A stretch of DNA of 64,000 nucleotides from the NCBI RefSeq assembly GCF_030064675.1, contig NZ_CP116413.1:8585501-8649500 (forward strand). Reading direction: 5' to 3'. Numbering within the stretch: the stretch's first letter is position 1; every line of letters begins with the position of its first letter. Under the pieces are notes generated by a model. It had not been told where the DNA came from. It ran no database searches and saw only the letters and a list, made by a program, of their open reading frames with translations. Of this stretch, positions 1-11,841 are shown piece after piece. A program made the position numbers and the translations under genes. Source of the stretch: Crossiella sp. CA-258035 (GTDB lineage Bacteria > Actinomycetota > Actinomycetes > Mycobacteriales > Pseudonocardiaceae).

Positions 1-955
1 AGTGCGCGATCGAGGTGTAGGTGACGAACCGCTTCATGTCGGTCTGTCCCGCGGCCAGGATCGCGCCGTAGATCACGCCGATCACCGCCAGCGTCAGCAC
101 CCAGGGCGCCAGGATCCGGCTGGCGTCGGGGAACAGCGACAGGCCGTAGCGCATCAACCCGAAGGTGCCGACCTTGTCCAGCACGCCGACCAGCAGCACG
201 CCCACGCCCACCGGGGCCTCGCCACCGGCGTCCGGCAGCCAGGTGTGCAGCGGCACCAGCGGCGCCTTGATCGCGAAGGCGATCAGGAAGCCGAGGAACA
301 GCCAGATCTGCACGCCCTGCGGGATGTCCTTGGCGATGCCGACCAGGGTGGCCCAGTCGAAGGTGCCCTTGCCCAGGCGGCCGCTGGCCACCACGTACAC
401 GCCGATCACCGAGGCCAGCATGACCAGGCCGCCGAAGAGCGAGTACAGGAAGAACTTCACCGCCGCGTACTGCCTGCGCGGCCCGCCGAAGCGGCCGATC
501 AGGAAGTAGGCGGGCACCAGCATCGCCTCGAAGAAGACGTAGAACAGGAACACGTCGGTGGCCGCGAAGACGCCGATCATGAAGGTCTGCATGACCAGCA
601 GCAGGGAGAAGAACCCGGCGACCGTGCGGCCCTCCGGCAGCTTCTCCTCCCAGGCCGCGCCGATCACGATCGGCACCAGCACCGCGATCAGCGCGATCAT
701 CACCAGCGCGATGCCGTCCACGCCGAGGGCGAAGCGCACGCCGAAGGCCGGGATCCAGTCCACCCCGAAGGCCAGCTGGATCCGGTCCCCGCCGGGGGTG
801 AACCCGGCCCAGGCCACCGCGGCGAGCGCGAGCTCGGCCAGGGCGAAGCCCAGCGCGGTCAGCTTCGCCGCGCGGTCGTTGCCGCGCAGGAACGCCACCA
901 CCAGGCCGCCGAGCAGCGGCAGCAGCAGTAGTGCGAGCAGCACGAGGCCGTTCAT
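1..955 (-). CDS. nuoM: NADH-quinone oxidoreductase subunit M, partial (C-terminus outside window)
   Basis: Proton-pumping antiporter-like membrane subunit of complex I. Reading down from the ATG at 953-955 gives 318 residues without a stop up to the window edge. They are almost entirely membrane helices and include the [20 protein letters not shown] region and [14 protein letters not shown], typical of NuoM (TM7-TM9 area with the conserved lysine). The start overlaps the nuoL TGA (ATGA), so it is the next gene of the nuo operon. Roughly the last third of the protein and nuoN should lie beyond position 1. Identity is sure; only completeness is lacking. Confidence 0.95.
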   Translation of the reverse strand, partial: MNGLVLLALLLLPLLGGLVVAFLRGNDRAAKLTALGFALAELALAAVAWAGFTPGGDRIQLAFGVDWIPAFGVRFALGVDGIALVMIALIAVLVPIVIGAAWEEKLPEGRTVAGFFSLLLVMQTFMIGVFAATDVFLFYVFFEAMLVPAYFLIGRFGGPRRQYAAVKFFLYSLFGGLVMLASVIGVYVVASGRLGKGTFDWATLVGIAKDIPQGVQIWLFLGFLIAFAIKAPLVPLHTWLPDAGGEAPVGVGVLLVGVLDKVGTFGLMRYGLSLFPDASRILAPWVLTLAVIGVIYGAILAAGQTDMKRFVTYTSIAH

Positions 956-2922
956 CCCGCCAACCTCACCATCAGCAGGGCGGCGATCAGGAGGACCGAA
1001 CCGCCCAGCATGCTCAGCGCGTAGGAGCGCACGAAACCGGTCTGGAGCCGGCGGACCCGGCTCGAGACGCCCCGGAGCAGCACGGCCGTGCCGTTGACCA
1101 CCCCGTCGACGCCCTTGTTGTCGAAGAAGAGCAGGAACCGCGTGAGCAGGAAGCCCGGGTTCGCGATCAGCCCCTCGTTGATCGAGTTGGCGTAGAGGTC
1201 CTTGCGGGCGGCGCGCACCAGGAAGGAGACCTTCTCCGGGCGTTCCACCGGGACCGGCTTGCGGCCGAAGATCAGCCAGGCGGTGAGCGCGCCGAGCGCG
1301 GCCAGCGCCACGGTGAGGATCGGCACCAGCGCGTGCGGGAGCACCCCGTGCTCAGCCACTTCCAGCTTGCCCAGCGCGGGTTCCAGCCAGGTGGCGAGCC
1401 TGCCGCCACTGGCGAAGAAGAAGCCCGCGCCCACCGAGCCGACCGCCAGCACGATCATCGGCACGGTCATGCTGGCCGGGGACTCGTGCGGGTGGTACTC
1501 GCGGCCGTCCGCGGACTTGAGGTTCTTCCACCGCTTCTCGCCGAAGAACACCAGCAGCATCAGGCGGGTCATGTAGAACGCGGTCAGCCCGGCGCCCAGC
1601 AGGGCCGCGCCGCCGAAGACCCAGCCGCGCCAGCCGCCCTGGCCCAGCGCCGCCTCGATGATGGCGTCCTTGGAGTAGAAGCCGGACAGCAGCGGGAAGC
1701 CGATCAGCGCCAGGTAGCCCAGGCCCCAGGTGACGAAGGTGACCGGCATGTGCCTGGCCAGCCCGCCCATCCGGCGGATGTTGCCCTCGTCGTTCATGCC
1801 GTGCATCACCGAACCGGCGCCGAGGAAGAGCCCGGCCTTGAAGAAGCCGTGGGTGAGCAGGTGCATGATGCCGATCGCGTACCCGGCCGGGCCGAGGCCG
1901 ACGGCCAGGATCATGTAGCCGATCTGGCTGACCGTGGAGTAGGCCAGCACCTTCTTGAAGTCGTCGTAGGCGCAGCCGATGATGCACCCGATCACCAGCG
2001 TGATCGCGCCGATGATGACCACGACCAGGCGGCCGTCCTCGGTGAGGTTGTAGATCGGGTTGGCCCGCGCCACCAGGTACACACCGGCGGTGACCATGGT
2101 CGCGGCGTGGATGAGCGCGGAGACCGGGGTCGGGCCCTCCATCGCATCCGGCAACCAGGCCTGCAGCGGGAACTGGCCGGACTTGCCACAGGCGCCCAGC
2201 AGGAGCAGCACCGCGATCGCGGTGACCACGCCCGGCGAGAGGTCACCCGCGCGGGCGAAGACCTCGGTGTACTGGGTGGTGCCCAGGTCCCGGAACATCA
2301 GGAAGATGGCCAGCGCCAGGCCGACGTCACCGACCCGGTTCATCAGGAACGCCTTCTTCGCCGCGGTGGCCGCGGCCGGCTTGTGCTGCCAGAAGGCGAT
2401 CAGCAGGTAGGAGGCCAGGCCGACGCCCTCCCAGCCCAGGTACAGCGTCACGAAGCTGTTGCCCAGCACCAGGACCAGCATCGCCGCCACGAACAGGTTC
2501 AGGTAGGCGAAGAACTTCCGCCGGTCCGCGTCGTGGCTCATGTAGCCGACCGAGTAGATGTGGATCAGTGAGCCCACACCGGTGATCAGCAGCACGAAGG
2601 TCATCGACAGCGGGTCGATGCGCAGGCCGAACTCGACCTTGAGCGCGGCCACGCTGAACCACTCGAACACCGGCAGCTCGGCGACCCTGGAGCCCGCGTC
2701 CTTGCCGATGGTCTGCACGAACAGCACCGCGCCGTAGACGAAGGACAGGATCGCCATCGCGCTGCCGAGCAGGTGGCCCCAGCCGTTGGTGTGCTTGCCG
2801 CCGACCAGCAGCACGGTCGCGCCGACCAACGGCAGCAGGATCAGCAGCCAGGCGTACTGGGCCGCGCCGGTGGCCTCCACCACCTCGGTGGCGGCCAGAA
2901 TGTTTCCCTTCACCGTCTGCAC
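952..2922 (-). CDS. nuoL: NADH-quinone oxidoreductase subunit L
   Basis: Distal proton-pumping membrane subunit of complex I. The 656 residues are full length for the family and hold many membrane helices. The central part carries the antiporter signatures ([36 protein letters not shown], then STVSQIGYM). The C-terminus forms the extended lateral-helix region. It sits between nuoK (1 base upstream) and nuoM (4-base overlap) in the polycistronic operon. The ATG at 2922 is preceded within a few bases by the nuoK stop. Confidence 0.97.
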   Translation of the reverse strand: MQTVKGNILAATEVVEATGAAQYAWLLILLPLVGATVLLVGGKHTNGWGHLLGSAMAILSFVYGAVLFVQTIGKDAGSRVAELPVFEWFSVAALKVEFGLRIDPLSMTFVLLITGVGSLIHIYSVGYMSHDADRRKFFAYLNLFVAAMLVLVLGNSFVTLYLGWEGVGLASYLLIAFWQHKPAAATAAKKAFLMNRVGDVGLALAIFLMFRDLGTTQYTEVFARAGDLSPGVVTAIAVLLLLGACGKSGQFPLQAWLPDAMEGPTPVSALIHAATMVTAGVYLVARANPIYNLTEDGRLVVVIIGAITLVIGCIIGCAYDDFKKVLAYSTVSQIGYMILAVGLGPAGYAIGIMHLLTHGFFKAGLFLGAGSVMHGMNDEGNIRRMGGLARHMPVTFVTWGLGYLALIGFPLLSGFYSKDAIIEAALGQGGWRGWVFGGAALLGAGLTAFYMTRLMLLVFFGEKRWKNLKSADGREYHPHESPASMTVPMIVLAVGSVGAGFFFASGGRLATWLEPALGKLEVAEHGVLPHALVPILTVALAALGALTAWLIFGRKPVPVERPEKVSFLVRAARKDLYANSINEGLIANPGFLLTRFLLFFDNKGVDGVVNGTAVLLRGVSSRVRRLQTGFVRSYALSMLGGSVLLIAALLMVRLAG

Positions 2923-2923
2923 C

Positions 2924-3223
2924 TCAGTACTTGAGCAGGTTGGCGTCGTCGACCGAGGCCGAACGGCGGGTGCGGAAGATCGACATGATGATCGCGAGTC
3001 CGACGACCACCTCGGCCGCCGCGACGACCATCACGAAGAAGGCCATCACCTGGCCGTCCAGCGCGCCGTTGATCCGGGCGAAGGTCACCAGGGTCAGGTT
3101 CACCGCGTTGAGCATCAGCTCGATGCACATGAACACCACGATGGCGTTGCGCCGGATCAGCACGCCCACCGCGCCGATGGAGAACAGCAGCGCGGACAGC
3201 AGCAGGTAGTAGGTGGGGGTCAT
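2924..3223 (-). CDS. nuoK: NADH-quinone oxidoreductase subunit K
   Basis: Small membrane subunit of complex I with three helices, 99 residues, the usual family length. The helix-borne acidic residues of the proton path are visible in [15 protein letters not shown]. The start overlaps the nuoJ stop by four bases, so it is translationally coupled. The C-terminus ends in a short polar tail (DDANLLKY). Confidence 0.97.
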   Translation of the reverse strand: MTPTYYLLLSALLFSIGAVGVLIRRNAIVVFMCIELMLNAVNLTLVTFARINGALDGQVMAFFVMVVAAAEVVVGLAIIMSIFRTRRSASVDDANLLKY

Positions 3224-4101
3224 GCCTTCCCCTCCTCAGCGCCGGACTTCTTGTCCTTGCTGGACGGTCCGGTGAGCGCGTGCGCGTCCGGCTGCGGGCC
3301 GGCGCCCTTGACCTCGGTGATGTCGTCGGCCAGGCGCTCGCGCGAGGTGGACTCGATGATCTTGGACAGCGACTCCGGGGCGACCGAGCCGTCCGGCAGC
3401 AGCGCCGGGGTGGCCACCGAGTTGGCGGTGGCGAACACACCGGGGCCGGGCAGCGGCGATGGCCGGTCGTGCTCGCCGCGCAGGCGGGCCTCGACCAGCT
3501 CGCGCTGGCTGCGCTTGGTGGAGTGTTCCTTGTCCACGAAGGCCAGCAGCATCGCGCCGAGCGCGGCGGTGATCAGCAGCGCCGAGGTCAGCTCGAAGGC
3601 GAAGACGTACTCGCGGAAGATCAGCTGCCCGAGGCCGAGCACGTTGCCCGGCCCCTCGCTGCCGTTGACCTTGGCCAGCCCGGTCGAGGGCACGTCGGTG
3701 AACGCGCGGGACAGCGCGGCCACCAGCAGGGCGGCCAGGCCGAGGCCGAGGAAGGTGGCCGTGAGCCGCTGGCCGCGCAGCACCTCCACCACCGAGTCCG
3801 AGCTGTCCCTGCCGACCAGCATCAGCACGAACAGGAACAGCATCATGATCGCGCCGGTGTAGACGATGATCTGCACCACGCCCAGGAAGGGCGCCTGCTG
3901 CACGATGTAGAGCACGCCGAGGCTGAGCATGGTGAGCACCAGCCACAGCGCCGAGTGCACCGCGTTGCGGGCGAAGAGCATGCCCATGGCGCCGATCAGC
4001 GACACCGGGCCGAGCACCCAGAACATGATCTGCTCGCCGAGTTTGATCACCTCGGGGGCGTTCGGCGGCGCCTGGGCGAGGATGGCGATGACGGAGCTCA
4101 A
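3220..4101 (-). CDS. nuoJ: NADH-quinone oxidoreductase subunit J
   Basis: Membrane subunit of complex I. Five hydrophobic segments fill residues 20-185, with the NuoJ signature [20 protein letters not shown] near residue 75. The protein is 293 residues, about 100 longer than enterobacterial NuoJ. The extra part is a hydrophilic tail rich in Arg, Glu, Ser and Pro after the last helix, as is common in actinomycetes. Four-base overlaps link it to nuoI upstream and nuoK downstream. Confidence 0.96.
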   Translation of the reverse strand: MSSVIAILAQAPPNAPEVIKLGEQIMFWVLGPVSLIGAMGMLFARNAVHSALWLVLTMLSLGVLYIVQQAPFLGVVQIIVYTGAIMMLFLFVLMLVGRDSSDSVVEVLRGQRLTATFLGLGLAALLVAALSRAFTDVPSTGLAKVNGSEGPGNVLGLGQLIFREYVFAFELTSALLITAALGAMLLAFVDKEHSTKRSQRELVEARLRGEHDRPSPLPGPGVFATANSVATPALLPDGSVAPESLSKIIESTSRERLADDITEVKGAGPQPDAHALTGPSSKDKKSGAEEGKA

Positions 4102-4637
4102 CGCACGGCCCCCTCGGCGGGCTTCTCGCCACGGGCCAACTGCGGTCCGTTGACGTAGTAGTCCTGCTCGTTCTCACCGAGGCGCATCGGGTGCGGCGGC
4201 TGCTCCATGCCTTCCAGCAGCGGCGCCAGCAGCTGTTCCTTGGTGTAGATCAGGTTCTGCCGGTTGTCATCGGCCAGCTCGAACTCGTTCGTCATGGTCA
4301 GCGAACGGGTCGGGCAGGCCTCGATGCAGAGACCGCAGCCGATGCAGCGCAGGTAGTTGATCTGGTAGTCCGCGCCGTAGCGCTCGCCGGGCGAGTAGCG
4401 GGCGTCCTCGGTGTTGTCACCGCCCTCGACGAAGATCGCGTCCGCCGGACAGGCCCAGGCGCACAGCTCGCAGCCGACGCACTTCTCCAGCCCGTCCGGG
4501 TGCCGGTTCAGCTGGTGGCGACCGTGGTACCGCGGCGCGGTGACCTTCATGACCTCGGGATATTCCTCGGTGACGACCTTCCGGAACATCGTCGAGAAGG
4601 TGACGCCGAAGCCCTTGATGGGATCAAGAAGTCCCAT
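4098..4637 (-). CDS. nuoI: NADH-quinone oxidoreductase subunit I (two 4Fe-4S clusters)
   Basis: Electron-transfer subunit of the peripheral arm that passes electrons to NuoB. Two ferredoxin motifs are intact: C53-x2-C56-x2-C59-x3-C63P and C98-x2-C101-x2-C104-x3-C108P. This is the ligand set for clusters N6a and N6b. The 179 residues fit the family. Its start lies inside the end of nuoH (14-base overlap). Confidence 0.98.
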   Translation of the reverse strand: MGLLDPIKGFGVTFSTMFRKVVTEEYPEVMKVTAPRYHGRHQLNRHPDGLEKCVGCELCAWACPADAIFVEGGDNTEDARYSPGERYGADYQINYLRCIGCGLCIEACPTRSLTMTNEFELADDNRQNLIYTKEQLLAPLLEGMEQPPHPMRLGENEQDYYVNGPQLARGEKPAEGAVR

Positions 4638-5955
4638 CGCCAGCCTCCTTTCCGCCTTCGGTGCCGATCGCGGCCGGCGTGGAACTCTGCTGCGCGGCGG
4701 CCACGGGGGTCCGGCGCTTGGGGGGCTTGGGCACGGCCAGGTCCAGCGGCGGGATCGGGTAGCCGCTGCCTGCCACCTGCACCCGCTCCTCCCGGATCTC
4801 GCGCTCCGGGATCAGGAACACCAGCAGGATCAGCACGGCCAGCGCGGCCCCGCCGAAGATCAGGATCTGGGTGGAGCTGATCGTGTTCCAGTTCTCCCGG
4901 ATGTACTTGACCACGGTGACCGCGACGAACCAGACCAGCGCGACCGGGACCAGGACCTTCCAGCCCAGCTGCATGAACTGGTCGTAGCGCAGCCGGGGCA
5001 GGGTGGCGCGCAGCCACACGAAGAAGAACAGGAAGGCCAGCATCTTGCCGATGAACCACAGCACCGGCCACCAGCCGGTGTTGAACATGCCGTCGGCGAT
5101 GTAGCTCAGGCCGAAGGGCGCCCGCCAGCCGCCCAGGAACAGCGTGGTGGCCAGTGCGGAGACGGTGGCCATGTTGATGTACTCGGCGAGGAAGAACATG
5201 GCGAACTTCAGCGAGGTCGAGTACTCGGTGTGGAAGCCACCGACCAGCTCCGACTCGGCCTCGGGGAGGTCGAACGGGGCGCGGTTGGTCTCACCGACCA
5301 TGGAGATCACGTAGATCACGAAGCTGGGCAGCAGGGTGAAGACGAACCAGACACCCGACTGCGCGTTCACGATGTCGCCGGTGGACAGCGACCCGGCGAA
5401 CAGGATCACCGAGACGATGGCCAGGCCCATCGCGATCTCGTAGGAGATCACCTGCGCGGCCGAGCGGAGCGAGCCGAGCAGCGGGTACGGCGAGCCGGAG
5501 GACCAGCCGGAGAGCACGATGCCGTAGACGCCGACCGAGGCGCAGGCCAGCACCACCAGCACGCCCACCGGCACGTCCGCGATCTGCAGCGCGGTCTGGT
5601 AACCGAACATCTGGACCTCGCCGCCGAACGGGATCACCGAGAAGGCGAGGAAGGCGGGCACCGCGGAGATGATCGGGGCCAGGAAGTAGACCCACTTGTC
5701 CGCCATGACCGGCCGGATGTCCTCCTTGAAGGCCATCTTGAGCGCGTCGGCCAGCGACTGCAGCATGCCGAAGGGGCCTGCCCGGTTGGGGCCGGGCCGC
5801 TGCTGCATGAACCCGACGATCCGGCGCTCGCCCCAGACCAGGCCGATCACCAGAACCACCAGGAAGGCGAAGACGGCGACGACCTTGATCAGGCTCAGCC
5901 ACCACGGGTCGTCGGCGAGCAGAGCGCCGATCTCCCCGGCTGCGAGGGGCTTCAT
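4624..5955 (-). CDS. nuoH: NADH-quinone oxidoreductase subunit H
   Basis: Membrane subunit that forms much of the quinone chamber at the junction of the two arms. Family landmarks are [21 protein letters not shown] near residue 50 and the loop [20 protein letters not shown] near residue 220. At 443 residues it is longer than E. coli NuoH (about 325). The extra length is a C-terminal cytoplasmic extension rich in Pro, Lys, Ala and Thr. The start overlaps the nuoG stop by four bases. Confidence 0.97.
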   Translation of the reverse strand: MKPLAAGEIGALLADDPWWLSLIKVVAVFAFLVVLVIGLVWGERRIVGFMQQRPGPNRAGPFGMLQSLADALKMAFKEDIRPVMADKWVYFLAPIISAVPAFLAFSVIPFGGEVQMFGYQTALQIADVPVGVLVVLACASVGVYGIVLSGWSSGSPYPLLGSLRSAAQVISYEIAMGLAIVSVILFAGSLSTGDIVNAQSGVWFVFTLLPSFVIYVISMVGETNRAPFDLPEAESELVGGFHTEYSTSLKFAMFFLAEYINMATVSALATTLFLGGWRAPFGLSYIADGMFNTGWWPVLWFIGKMLAFLFFFVWLRATLPRLRYDQFMQLGWKVLVPVALVWFVAVTVVKYIRENWNTISSTQILIFGGAALAVLILLVFLIPEREIREERVQVAGSGYPIPPLDLAVPKPPKRRTPVAAAQQSSTPAAIGTEGGKEAGDGTS

Positions 5956-8393
5956 GCGTTTCCTCCGTCGGTGACGGTGACGAGGGCGCCGTGCCCGGCG
6001 CCCAGGGTGCGGCGCACGGTGGACGCGCCCGAGTTGCCCGGCAGCCAGACCACCTGCTCCGGCAGATCGGCCAGCTCCAGCGGGAGCGTGATCGCACCGG
6101 CCTCGGTGGCCACGCTGACCGGCTCGCCCTCAGCCAGGCCGAGCTTGGCCGCGGTGGCCGGGGCCAGCCTGGCCACCGCCGGGCGGGCGGTGCCTGCCAG
6201 GTTGGGCTCGCCGTCCTGCAGCGAGCCGTTGCCCAGCATCTGCGGCCAGCTGGCCAGCACCAGGTGGCCGTTGGTCAGCGCGGGCGCGCCGGCCTCGGCG
6301 GCCGGGGTGAACTGCGGCCGGGCGCCGCGGTGGGCGCCGAGCCTGGCCAGGTCCGCGGCCGCGGCGGCCGGGGTCTGGGTGAACAGGTCGGAGTCCATCT
6401 CGATCGCCAGGGTGTCCAGCACCCGGCAGTCCGGGACCACGCCCGCGACGTCCAGCGCGGCCTTGAACTCGCGGCGGCGGCCCTCCCAGTTGAGGTAGCT
6501 GCCCGCGCGCTCCACCGAGGCGGCCACCGGCAGCACCACGTCGGCGTGCTCGGTCACCGCGGAGTGCCGAAGCTCAAGGGAGACAATGAAACCAGCCGCC
6601 TTGACACCGGCCAGCGCGGCGGCCGGGTCGCCGAAGTCGCCGGGGTCCACCCCGCCGACCAGCAGCGCGTCCAGCTCGCCTGCCGCGGCCGCGGCCAGGA
6701 TGCCAGCGGCGTCCCGGCCCGGGGTCGCGGGCAGCGAGCCCGCTGCCACACCCCAGGCCAGCTCGATCTCGGCGCGGGCCTCCGCGTCGGTGACCGGGCG
6801 GCCGCCGGGCAGCAGCGTGGGCAGCGCACCGGCCTCGACCGCGCCGCGCTCACCGGCGCGGCGGGGGATCCAGGCCAGGGTGGCTCCGGTGCTGGTGGCC
6901 AGCTCGACCGCGGCCGAGATCAGGCCGGGCACCTCCACCGCGCGGGCGCCGAGCAGCAGCACCGCGCCCGGGTTGCGCAGCGAGGTGTCCACGTCCTCGG
7001 GCAGCGCGCGCAGTGCGGCCGGCTCGCCGCCGGGCACCGCGGGGATCAGCGTGCCGTAGGTCTTGCGCACCGCCGGGGTCGTGTACTGGCCGAGGTGGAA
7101 GACCTTGGTCCGGCCCTTGCGCGCCGCCTTGCGCAGGCGCAGGAACAGGATGCCCGCCTCTTCCTCCGGCTCCAGGCCGACGCAGAGCACCGAGGGCGCG
7201 GCCTCGACCACGCCGTAGGTGACCCCGGTCTCCGGGGTGACGCCCACGATCGAGGAGGACAGCAGCGCCAGCTCCTCGTCGGAGTGCGGGCGGGACCGGA
7301 AGTCGATGTCGTTGGTGCGCGCGGCGACCCTGGCGAACTTGCTGTAGGCGTAGGCGTCCTCGACGGTCAGCCGGCCACCGGGCAGCACGCCGACGCCCTT
7401 GCCGTCCCTGGCCTTGGCCAGGCCCTCGGCCGCGACGCGCAGCGCCTCGGTCCAGGACGCCTCGACCAGCTCGCCCTGCTCGTTGCGCACCAGCGGGCGG
7501 CGGATCCGGTCGGGCAGGGTCGGGTAGACGAAGGCGAAGCGACCCTTGTCGCACAGCCATTCCTCGTTGACCTCGGGGTCATCGCCCGCCAGGCGGCGCA
7601 TCACCTTGCCACGCCTGGTGTCGACGCGGGTCGCGCAGCCGCCGGCGCAGTGCTCGCACACGCCGGGGGTGGAGACCAGGTCGAACGGCCGGGAGCGGAA
7701 CCGGTAGGCCGCGCTGGTGAGCGCGCCGACCGGGCAGATCTGGATGGTGTTGCCGGAGAAGTAGCTCTGGAACGGCTTGCCCTCGGCGATGCCGATCTGC
7801 TGCTGCGCCCCGCGTTCCAGCAGCTCGATGAACGGGTCACCGGCGATCTGGTCGGAGAAGCGGGTGCAGCGCTGGCAGAGCACGCAGCGCTCGCGGTCCA
7901 GCAGCACCTGGGTGGAGATCGGGATCGGCTTCGGGAAGGTCCGCTTGGTCTCGACGAACCGGGACTCGGTGCGGCCGTGCTTGAGCGCCTGGTTCTGCAG
8001 CGGGCACTCGCCGCCCTTGTCGCAGATCGGGCAGTCCAGCGGGTGGTTGATGAGCAGCAGCTCCATCACGCCCTGCTGCGCCTTGTCCGCCACCGGCGAG
8101 GTGTGCTGGGTGCGCACGACCATGCCGTCGGCCACCGTGAGCGTGCAGGAGGCCTGCGGCTTCGGCATCGGCCGGCCGCCCATCTCCACGTCCACCAGGC
8201 ACTGGCGGCAGGCGCCAGCCGGTTCGAGCAGCGGGTGGTCGCAGAAGCGCGGCACCACGATGCCCAGCCGCTCGGCGGCGCGGATGACCAGCTCGCCCTT
8301 GGGCGCGATGACCTCGCGTTCGTCGATGGTCAGCCGGACATGGCCCGCGGGCACCGGGGTGCTCTCGGTGTTCTTCTCGGGTGCGACGGTCAT
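5952..8393 (-). CDS. nuoG: NADH-quinone oxidoreductase subunit G (multi-cluster Fe-S subunit)
   Basis: Large Fe-S subunit of the peripheral arm. The N-terminus (start [12 protein letters not shown] at 8393) has a 2Fe-2S ferredoxin fold with [15 protein letters not shown]. Next comes the His/Cys N5-type site [17 protein letters not shown], then CVLCQRC, then CEHCAGGC opening the molybdopterin-oxidoreductase-like domain. 813 residues. An upstream in-frame ATG at 8516 would intrude 41 codons into nuoF and lacks family homology, so I rejected it. One base separates this start from the nuoF stop. Confidence 0.96.
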   Translation of the reverse strand: MTVAPEKNTESTPVPAGHVRLTIDEREVIAPKGELVIRAAERLGIVVPRFCDHPLLEPAGACRQCLVDVEMGGRPMPKPQASCTLTVADGMVVRTQHTSPVADKAQQGVMELLLINHPLDCPICDKGGECPLQNQALKHGRTESRFVETKRTFPKPIPISTQVLLDRERCVLCQRCTRFSDQIAGDPFIELLERGAQQQIGIAEGKPFQSYFSGNTIQICPVGALTSAAYRFRSRPFDLVSTPGVCEHCAGGCATRVDTRRGKVMRRLAGDDPEVNEEWLCDKGRFAFVYPTLPDRIRRPLVRNEQGELVEASWTEALRVAAEGLAKARDGKGVGVLPGGRLTVEDAYAYSKFARVAARTNDIDFRSRPHSDEELALLSSSIVGVTPETGVTYGVVEAAPSVLCVGLEPEEEAGILFLRLRKAARKGRTKVFHLGQYTTPAVRKTYGTLIPAVPGGEPAALRALPEDVDTSLRNPGAVLLLGARAVEVPGLISAAVELATSTGATLAWIPRRAGERGAVEAGALPTLLPGGRPVTDAEARAEIELAWGVAAGSLPATPGRDAAGILAAAAAGELDALLVGGVDPGDFGDPAAALAGVKAAGFIVSLELRHSAVTEHADVVLPVAASVERAGSYLNWEGRRREFKAALDVAGVVPDCRVLDTLAIEMDSDLFTQTPAAAAADLARLGAHRGARPQFTPAAEAGAPALTNGHLVLASWPQMLGNGSLQDGEPNLAGTARPAVARLAPATAAKLGLAEGEPVSVATEAGAITLPLELADLPEQVVWLPGNSGASTVRRTLGAGHGALVTVTDGGNA

Positions 8394-8394
8394 G

Positions 8395-9690
8395 TCAGTG
8401 CGCTCCTGCTCCGGCCAGTTCGGCCTGCGCGTTCCCGGCGTTCTTCGCGCACAGCTCGAGGAACTCGTGCTTGAAGTACTTGATGGCACTGGTGATCGGG
8501 CTGGTCGCGCCGTCACCGAGGGCGCAGAACGAGCGGCCGAGGATGTTGTCGCAGACGTCCAGCAAGGTCTCGATGTCGGCGGGGGTGCCCTCGCCGCGCA
8601 CCATCCGCTGCAGGATCTGCACCAGCCAGTAGGTGCCCTCCCGGCAGGGGGTGCACTTGCCGCAGGACTCGTGCTTGTAGAACTCGGTCCACTTCATCAC
8701 GGCCCACGGCACGGACACGGTCTCGTTGAAGATCTGCAGCGCCTTGGTGCCCAGCATCGAACCGGCCTCGGCCGCGCCCTCGAAGTCCAGCGGCACGTCC
8801 AGGTGGTCGGCGGTGAACAGCGGGGTGGAGGAACCGCCCGGCGTCCAGAACTTCAGCGGGATGCCGTCCTTCATGCCACCGGCCAGCTCCAGCAGCTCGC
8901 GCAGCGTGGTGCCCATCGGCGCCTCGTACTGGCCGGGGTTGGTCACGTGCCCGGACAGCGAGTAGATCGTCGGGCCGGGCGACTTCTCCCGGCCCATCTC
9001 GCGGAACCAGCCGGAACCGCCGTTGACGATGTAGGGAACCGAGGCGATGGTCTCGACGTTGTTCACCACAGTGGGAGAGGCGTACAGACCCGCGGTGGCC
9101 GGGAAGGGCGGCTTGAGCCGGGGCTGGCCGCGCTTGCCCTCCAGCGAGTCCAGCAGCGCGGTCTCCTCACCGCAGATGTACGCGCCGGCGCCGGCGTGCA
9201 CCACGATGTCGAGGTCGAAGCCGCTGCCCAGGATGTTCTTGCCCAGGTACCCGGCGGCGTAGGCCTCCTGGACCGCGGCGTTGAGCCTGCGGATGCAGTG
9301 CAGGACCTCGCCGCGCACGTAGATCGCGCAGAAGTTGGCCCTGATCGCGTAGGAGGTGATGATGCAGCCCTCGATCAGCGAGTGCGGATCGGCCATCATC
9401 AGCGGGATGTCCTTGCAGGTGCCCGGTTCGCCCTCGTCGGCGTTGATCACCAGGTAGTGCGGCTTGCCGTCGCCCTGCGGGATGAAGCCCCACTTCAGGC
9501 CGGTCGGGAAGCCCGCGCCGCCGCGACCGCGGAGACCGGAGTCCTTGCACAGCTGGATGAGCTGGTCCGGGTGCGCGCCGAAGGCCTTGCGCAGCGCGCT
9601 GTAGCCCTCCAGCTGCTCGTAGGTGCGCAGCGTCCAGGAGTTCGGGGAGAGCCAGCGCTTGGTGAGCACCGGCGTCAACGGCTCGGGCAT
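8395..9690 (-). CDS. nuoF: NADH-quinone oxidoreductase subunit F (NADH/FMN site)
   Basis: NADH-binding flavoprotein, the electron entry point of complex I. The nucleotide/FMN motif [13 protein letters not shown] starts near residue 54. The 4Fe-4S ligands of cluster N3 are C343-x2-C346-x2-C349 plus C389. 431 residues, standard length. It sits between nuoE (7 bases upstream) and nuoG. Confidence 0.98.
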   Translation of the reverse strand: MPEPLTPVLTKRWLSPNSWTLRTYEQLEGYSALRKAFGAHPDQLIQLCKDSGLRGRGGAGFPTGLKWGFIPQGDGKPHYLVINADEGEPGTCKDIPLMMADPHSLIEGCIITSYAIRANFCAIYVRGEVLHCIRRLNAAVQEAYAAGYLGKNILGSGFDLDIVVHAGAGAYICGEETALLDSLEGKRGQPRLKPPFPATAGLYASPTVVNNVETIASVPYIVNGGSGWFREMGREKSPGPTIYSLSGHVTNPGQYEAPMGTTLRELLELAGGMKDGIPLKFWTPGGSSTPLFTADHLDVPLDFEGAAEAGSMLGTKALQIFNETVSVPWAVMKWTEFYKHESCGKCTPCREGTYWLVQILQRMVRGEGTPADIETLLDVCDNILGRSFCALGDGATSPITSAIKYFKHEFLELCAKNAGNAQAELAGAGAH

Positions 9691-9697
9691 GCCAGCC

Positions 9698-10420
9698 TCA
9701 CTTCTTCTCGGGGACGGCCGGGAGCGGGACGTCCTCCGGCATGACCGGGGCGGTCCAGCCGCGCTCGTTGGCCATCTTGGCTCCGCGCAGGGTCTCCACC
9801 GCGGCCGAGGGTCCGGCCACGTCCTGCTCGCGGCCCTCGAAGAAACCGGCGAGCTGGAGCTCGGCCTGCTTGAAGTCGGTCAGCGGGGCGCCGCGGGTGG
9901 GGTTCGGCTTCTCCCCCCGCTGCAACGCCTTGACCAGCTCCAGCGCCGACTCGGGCGTCTGGTTGTCGTAGAACTCGTAGTTGACCTGGAGCACCGGGCC
10001 GAGGTCGCAGGCGGCCAGGCACTCGGCGTGCTCGATGGTGACCGACCCGGGAGTGCCGGGCTCACCGGCGGTCTCCTCGTGGCCGACGCCGAGGTGCTCG
10101 CGCAGCTTGCCGTAGATCGCGTCCCCGCCCAGGGCCGCGCACAGCGTGTTGGTGCAGACGCTGACCAGGTGTTCGCCGCAGGGCTTGCGCTTGTACATGG
10201 TGTAGAAGGTGGCGACCGCGCTGACCTCGGCGGTGGCCAGGTCGAGCTGCTCGGCGCAGAAGGCGATGCCGGCCTGGCTGACGTGGCCCTCAACCGATTG
10301 CACCAGGTGCAGCATGGGCAGCAGCGCGGAGCGGCTCACCGGGTAGCGCGCGATGATCTGCCGCGCCTTGTCAACGATGTCCGCGAACTGCGAGGTGTCC
10401 ACGCTGTCCACTTCGGACAT
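9698..10420 (-). CDS. nuoE: NADH-quinone oxidoreductase subunit E (2Fe-2S)
   Basis: Thioredoxin-like 2Fe-2S subunit, partner of NuoF. The cluster N1a ligands are C89-x4-C94 and C134-x3-C138 when counted from the ATG at 10420. I chose that start because AAGGA lies 11 bases upstream. A second ATG at 10441 overlaps the nuoD stop (ATGA), would add seven residues (MTRTPER) and cannot be excluded. The C-terminus is about 70 residues longer than E. coli NuoE. Confidence 0.95.
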   Translation of the reverse strand: MSEVDSVDTSQFADIVDKARQIIARYPVSRSALLPMLHLVQSVEGHVSQAGIAFCAEQLDLATAEVSAVATFYTMYKRKPCGEHLVSVCTNTLCAALGGDAIYGKLREHLGVGHEETAGEPGTPGSVTIEHAECLAACDLGPVLQVNYEFYDNQTPESALELVKALQRGEKPNPTRGAPLTDFKQAELQLAGFFEGREQDVAGPSAAVETLRGAKMANERGWTAPVMPEDVPLPAVPEKK

Positions 10421-10437
10421 TCGCTCTGGGGTCCTTG

Positions 10438-11841
10438 TCATCGGTCCACACCACCCATCACCGGGTCGATCGAGGCCACCGCGGCGATCACGTCGGCGAC
10501 CAGGCTGCCCTCGCTCATCGCGGGCATCGACTGCAGGTTCACGAAGCTGGGTTCGCGCACGTGCACGCGCAGCGGGCGGGTGCCGCCGTCGGAGACCAGG
10601 TGGTAGCCCAGCTCGCCGCGCGGGGACTCCACCGGCACGTACACCTGCCCGGCAGGCACGTCGAAGCCCTCGGTCACCAGCTTGAAGTGGTGGATGAGGG
10701 ACTCCATGGACTGGCCCATGATCTTGCGGACGTGCTCCAGCGAGTTGCCCATGCCGTCGGAGCCGATGGTCAGCTGCGCGGGCCAGGCGATCTTGCCGTC
10801 CTCGACCATCACCGGGCCGGGCTCCAGCTTCGCCAGGCACTGCTTGACGATCTTGAGCGACTGGTGGATCTCCTCCACCCGCAGCAGGTAGCGGGCGAAG
10901 CAGTCCGCCTCGGTGGAGGTGGGGACCTCGAAGTCGTACTCCTCGTACCCGCAGTACGGCTCGACCTTGCGCAGGTCCCAGGGCAGGCCGGCCGAGCGCA
11001 GGATCGGGCCGGTGATGCCCAGCTGCATGCAGCCGTCCAGCGGCAGGTAGCCCACGCCCTCCAGGCGGCGGCGCCAGATCGGCTGGCCGGTGAGCAGCTT
11101 GTCGTACTGCGGCAGCCGGGAGTGCATCACCTTGAGGAAGTCGGTGATCTTCTCGTGGTAGTCCTCCGGCAGGTCCTGGGCGAGCCCGCCCGGCCGGATG
11201 AACGCGTGGTTCATCCGCAGGCCGGTCAGGTGCTCCAGCAGGTGCAGGACCTCTTCGCGCTCGCGGAAGCCCGCGGTCATCGCGGTCAGCGCGCCCAGCT
11301 CCATGCCGCCGGTGGCCAGCGCCACCAGGTGCGAGCTGATCCGGTTGAGCTCCATCAGCAGCACCCGGATCACCTGGGCGCGGCGCGGCGCGGTGACGCC
11401 GAGCAGCTTCTCCACCGCGAGGCAGTAGGCGGCCTCGTTGTGCAGCGGCGCCAGGTAGTCCATCCGGGTCACGAAGGTGACGCCCTGGGTCCAGTTGCGG
11501 TACTCGACGTTCTTCTCGATGCCGGTGTGCAGGTAGCCGATCACCGAGCGGGCCTGGGTGACGGTCTCGCCCTCCAGCTCCAGCACCAGGCGGAGCACGC
11601 CGTGCGTGGAGGGGTGCTGCGGACCCAGGTTGATGACGATGCGCTCGTCGTGGGTGGCGTCCTCCAGCACCGCGTCCCAGTCACCGCCGCTGACGGTGTA
11701 GACCGGGCCCTCGGTGGTCTGCCGGGAGTCCGCGGCATACGGGTCGCGCGGGCCGGTGGCGCCGTCGGCGACCGTGCTGTCGCTGCCCACGGCGCTGGTG
11801 TCGGTGCCGTCGGTGACGTCGGCGAGACGTTCGTGGCTCAT
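10438..11841 (-). CDS. nuoD: NADH-quinone oxidoreductase subunit D (49 kDa)
   Basis: Quinone-site subunit related to the large subunit of NiFe hydrogenases but lacking the metal ligands. The family hallmark [15 protein letters not shown] is near residue 70, followed by GYLHTGIEK. The true start is ATG at 11841 (MSHERLADV), overlapping the nuoC stop as ATGA. It gives 467 residues with a roughly 45-residue low-complexity N-terminal leader before the conserved fold. Confidence 0.97.
   Translation of the reverse strand: MSHERLADVTDGTDTSAVGSDSTVADGATGPRDPYAADSRQTTEGPVYTVSGGDWDAVLEDATHDERIVINLGPQHPSTHGVLRLVLELEGETVTQARSVIGYLHTGIEKNVEYRNWTQGVTFVTRMDYLAPLHNEAAYCLAVEKLLGVTAPRRAQVIRVLLMELNRISSHLVALATGGMELGALTAMTAGFREREEVLHLLEHLTGLRMNHAFIRPGGLAQDLPEDYHEKITDFLKVMHSRLPQYDKLLTGQPIWRRRLEGVGYLPLDGCMQLGITGPILRSAGLPWDLRKVEPYCGYEEYDFEVPTSTEADCFARYLLRVEEIHQSLKIVKQCLAKLEPGPVMVEDGKIAWPAQLTIGSDGMGNSLEHVRKIMGQSMESLIHHFKLVTEGFDVPAGQVYVPVESPRGELGYHLVSDGGTRPLRVHVREPSFVNLQSMPAMSEGSLVADVIAAVASIDPVMGGVDR

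Noticed and set aside
2-2571. Long plus-strand open frames opposite nuoM and nuoL
   Set aside because: They are antisense shadows of high-GC genes: His/Gln/Arg/Gly-rich translations with no domains, while the minus strand encodes clear complex I subunits.
5991-8474. 827-codon plus-strand open frame opposite nuoG
   Set aside because: Shadow frame produced by codon-position GC bias; the composition is nonsensical and nuoG is unmistakable on the other strand.
8394-8516. Upstream in-frame start for nuoG
   Set aside because: It would overlap nuoF by 41 codons with Ser/Arg/Pro-rich residues unlike any NuoG; the ATG at 8393 directly precedes the conserved ferredoxin domain.
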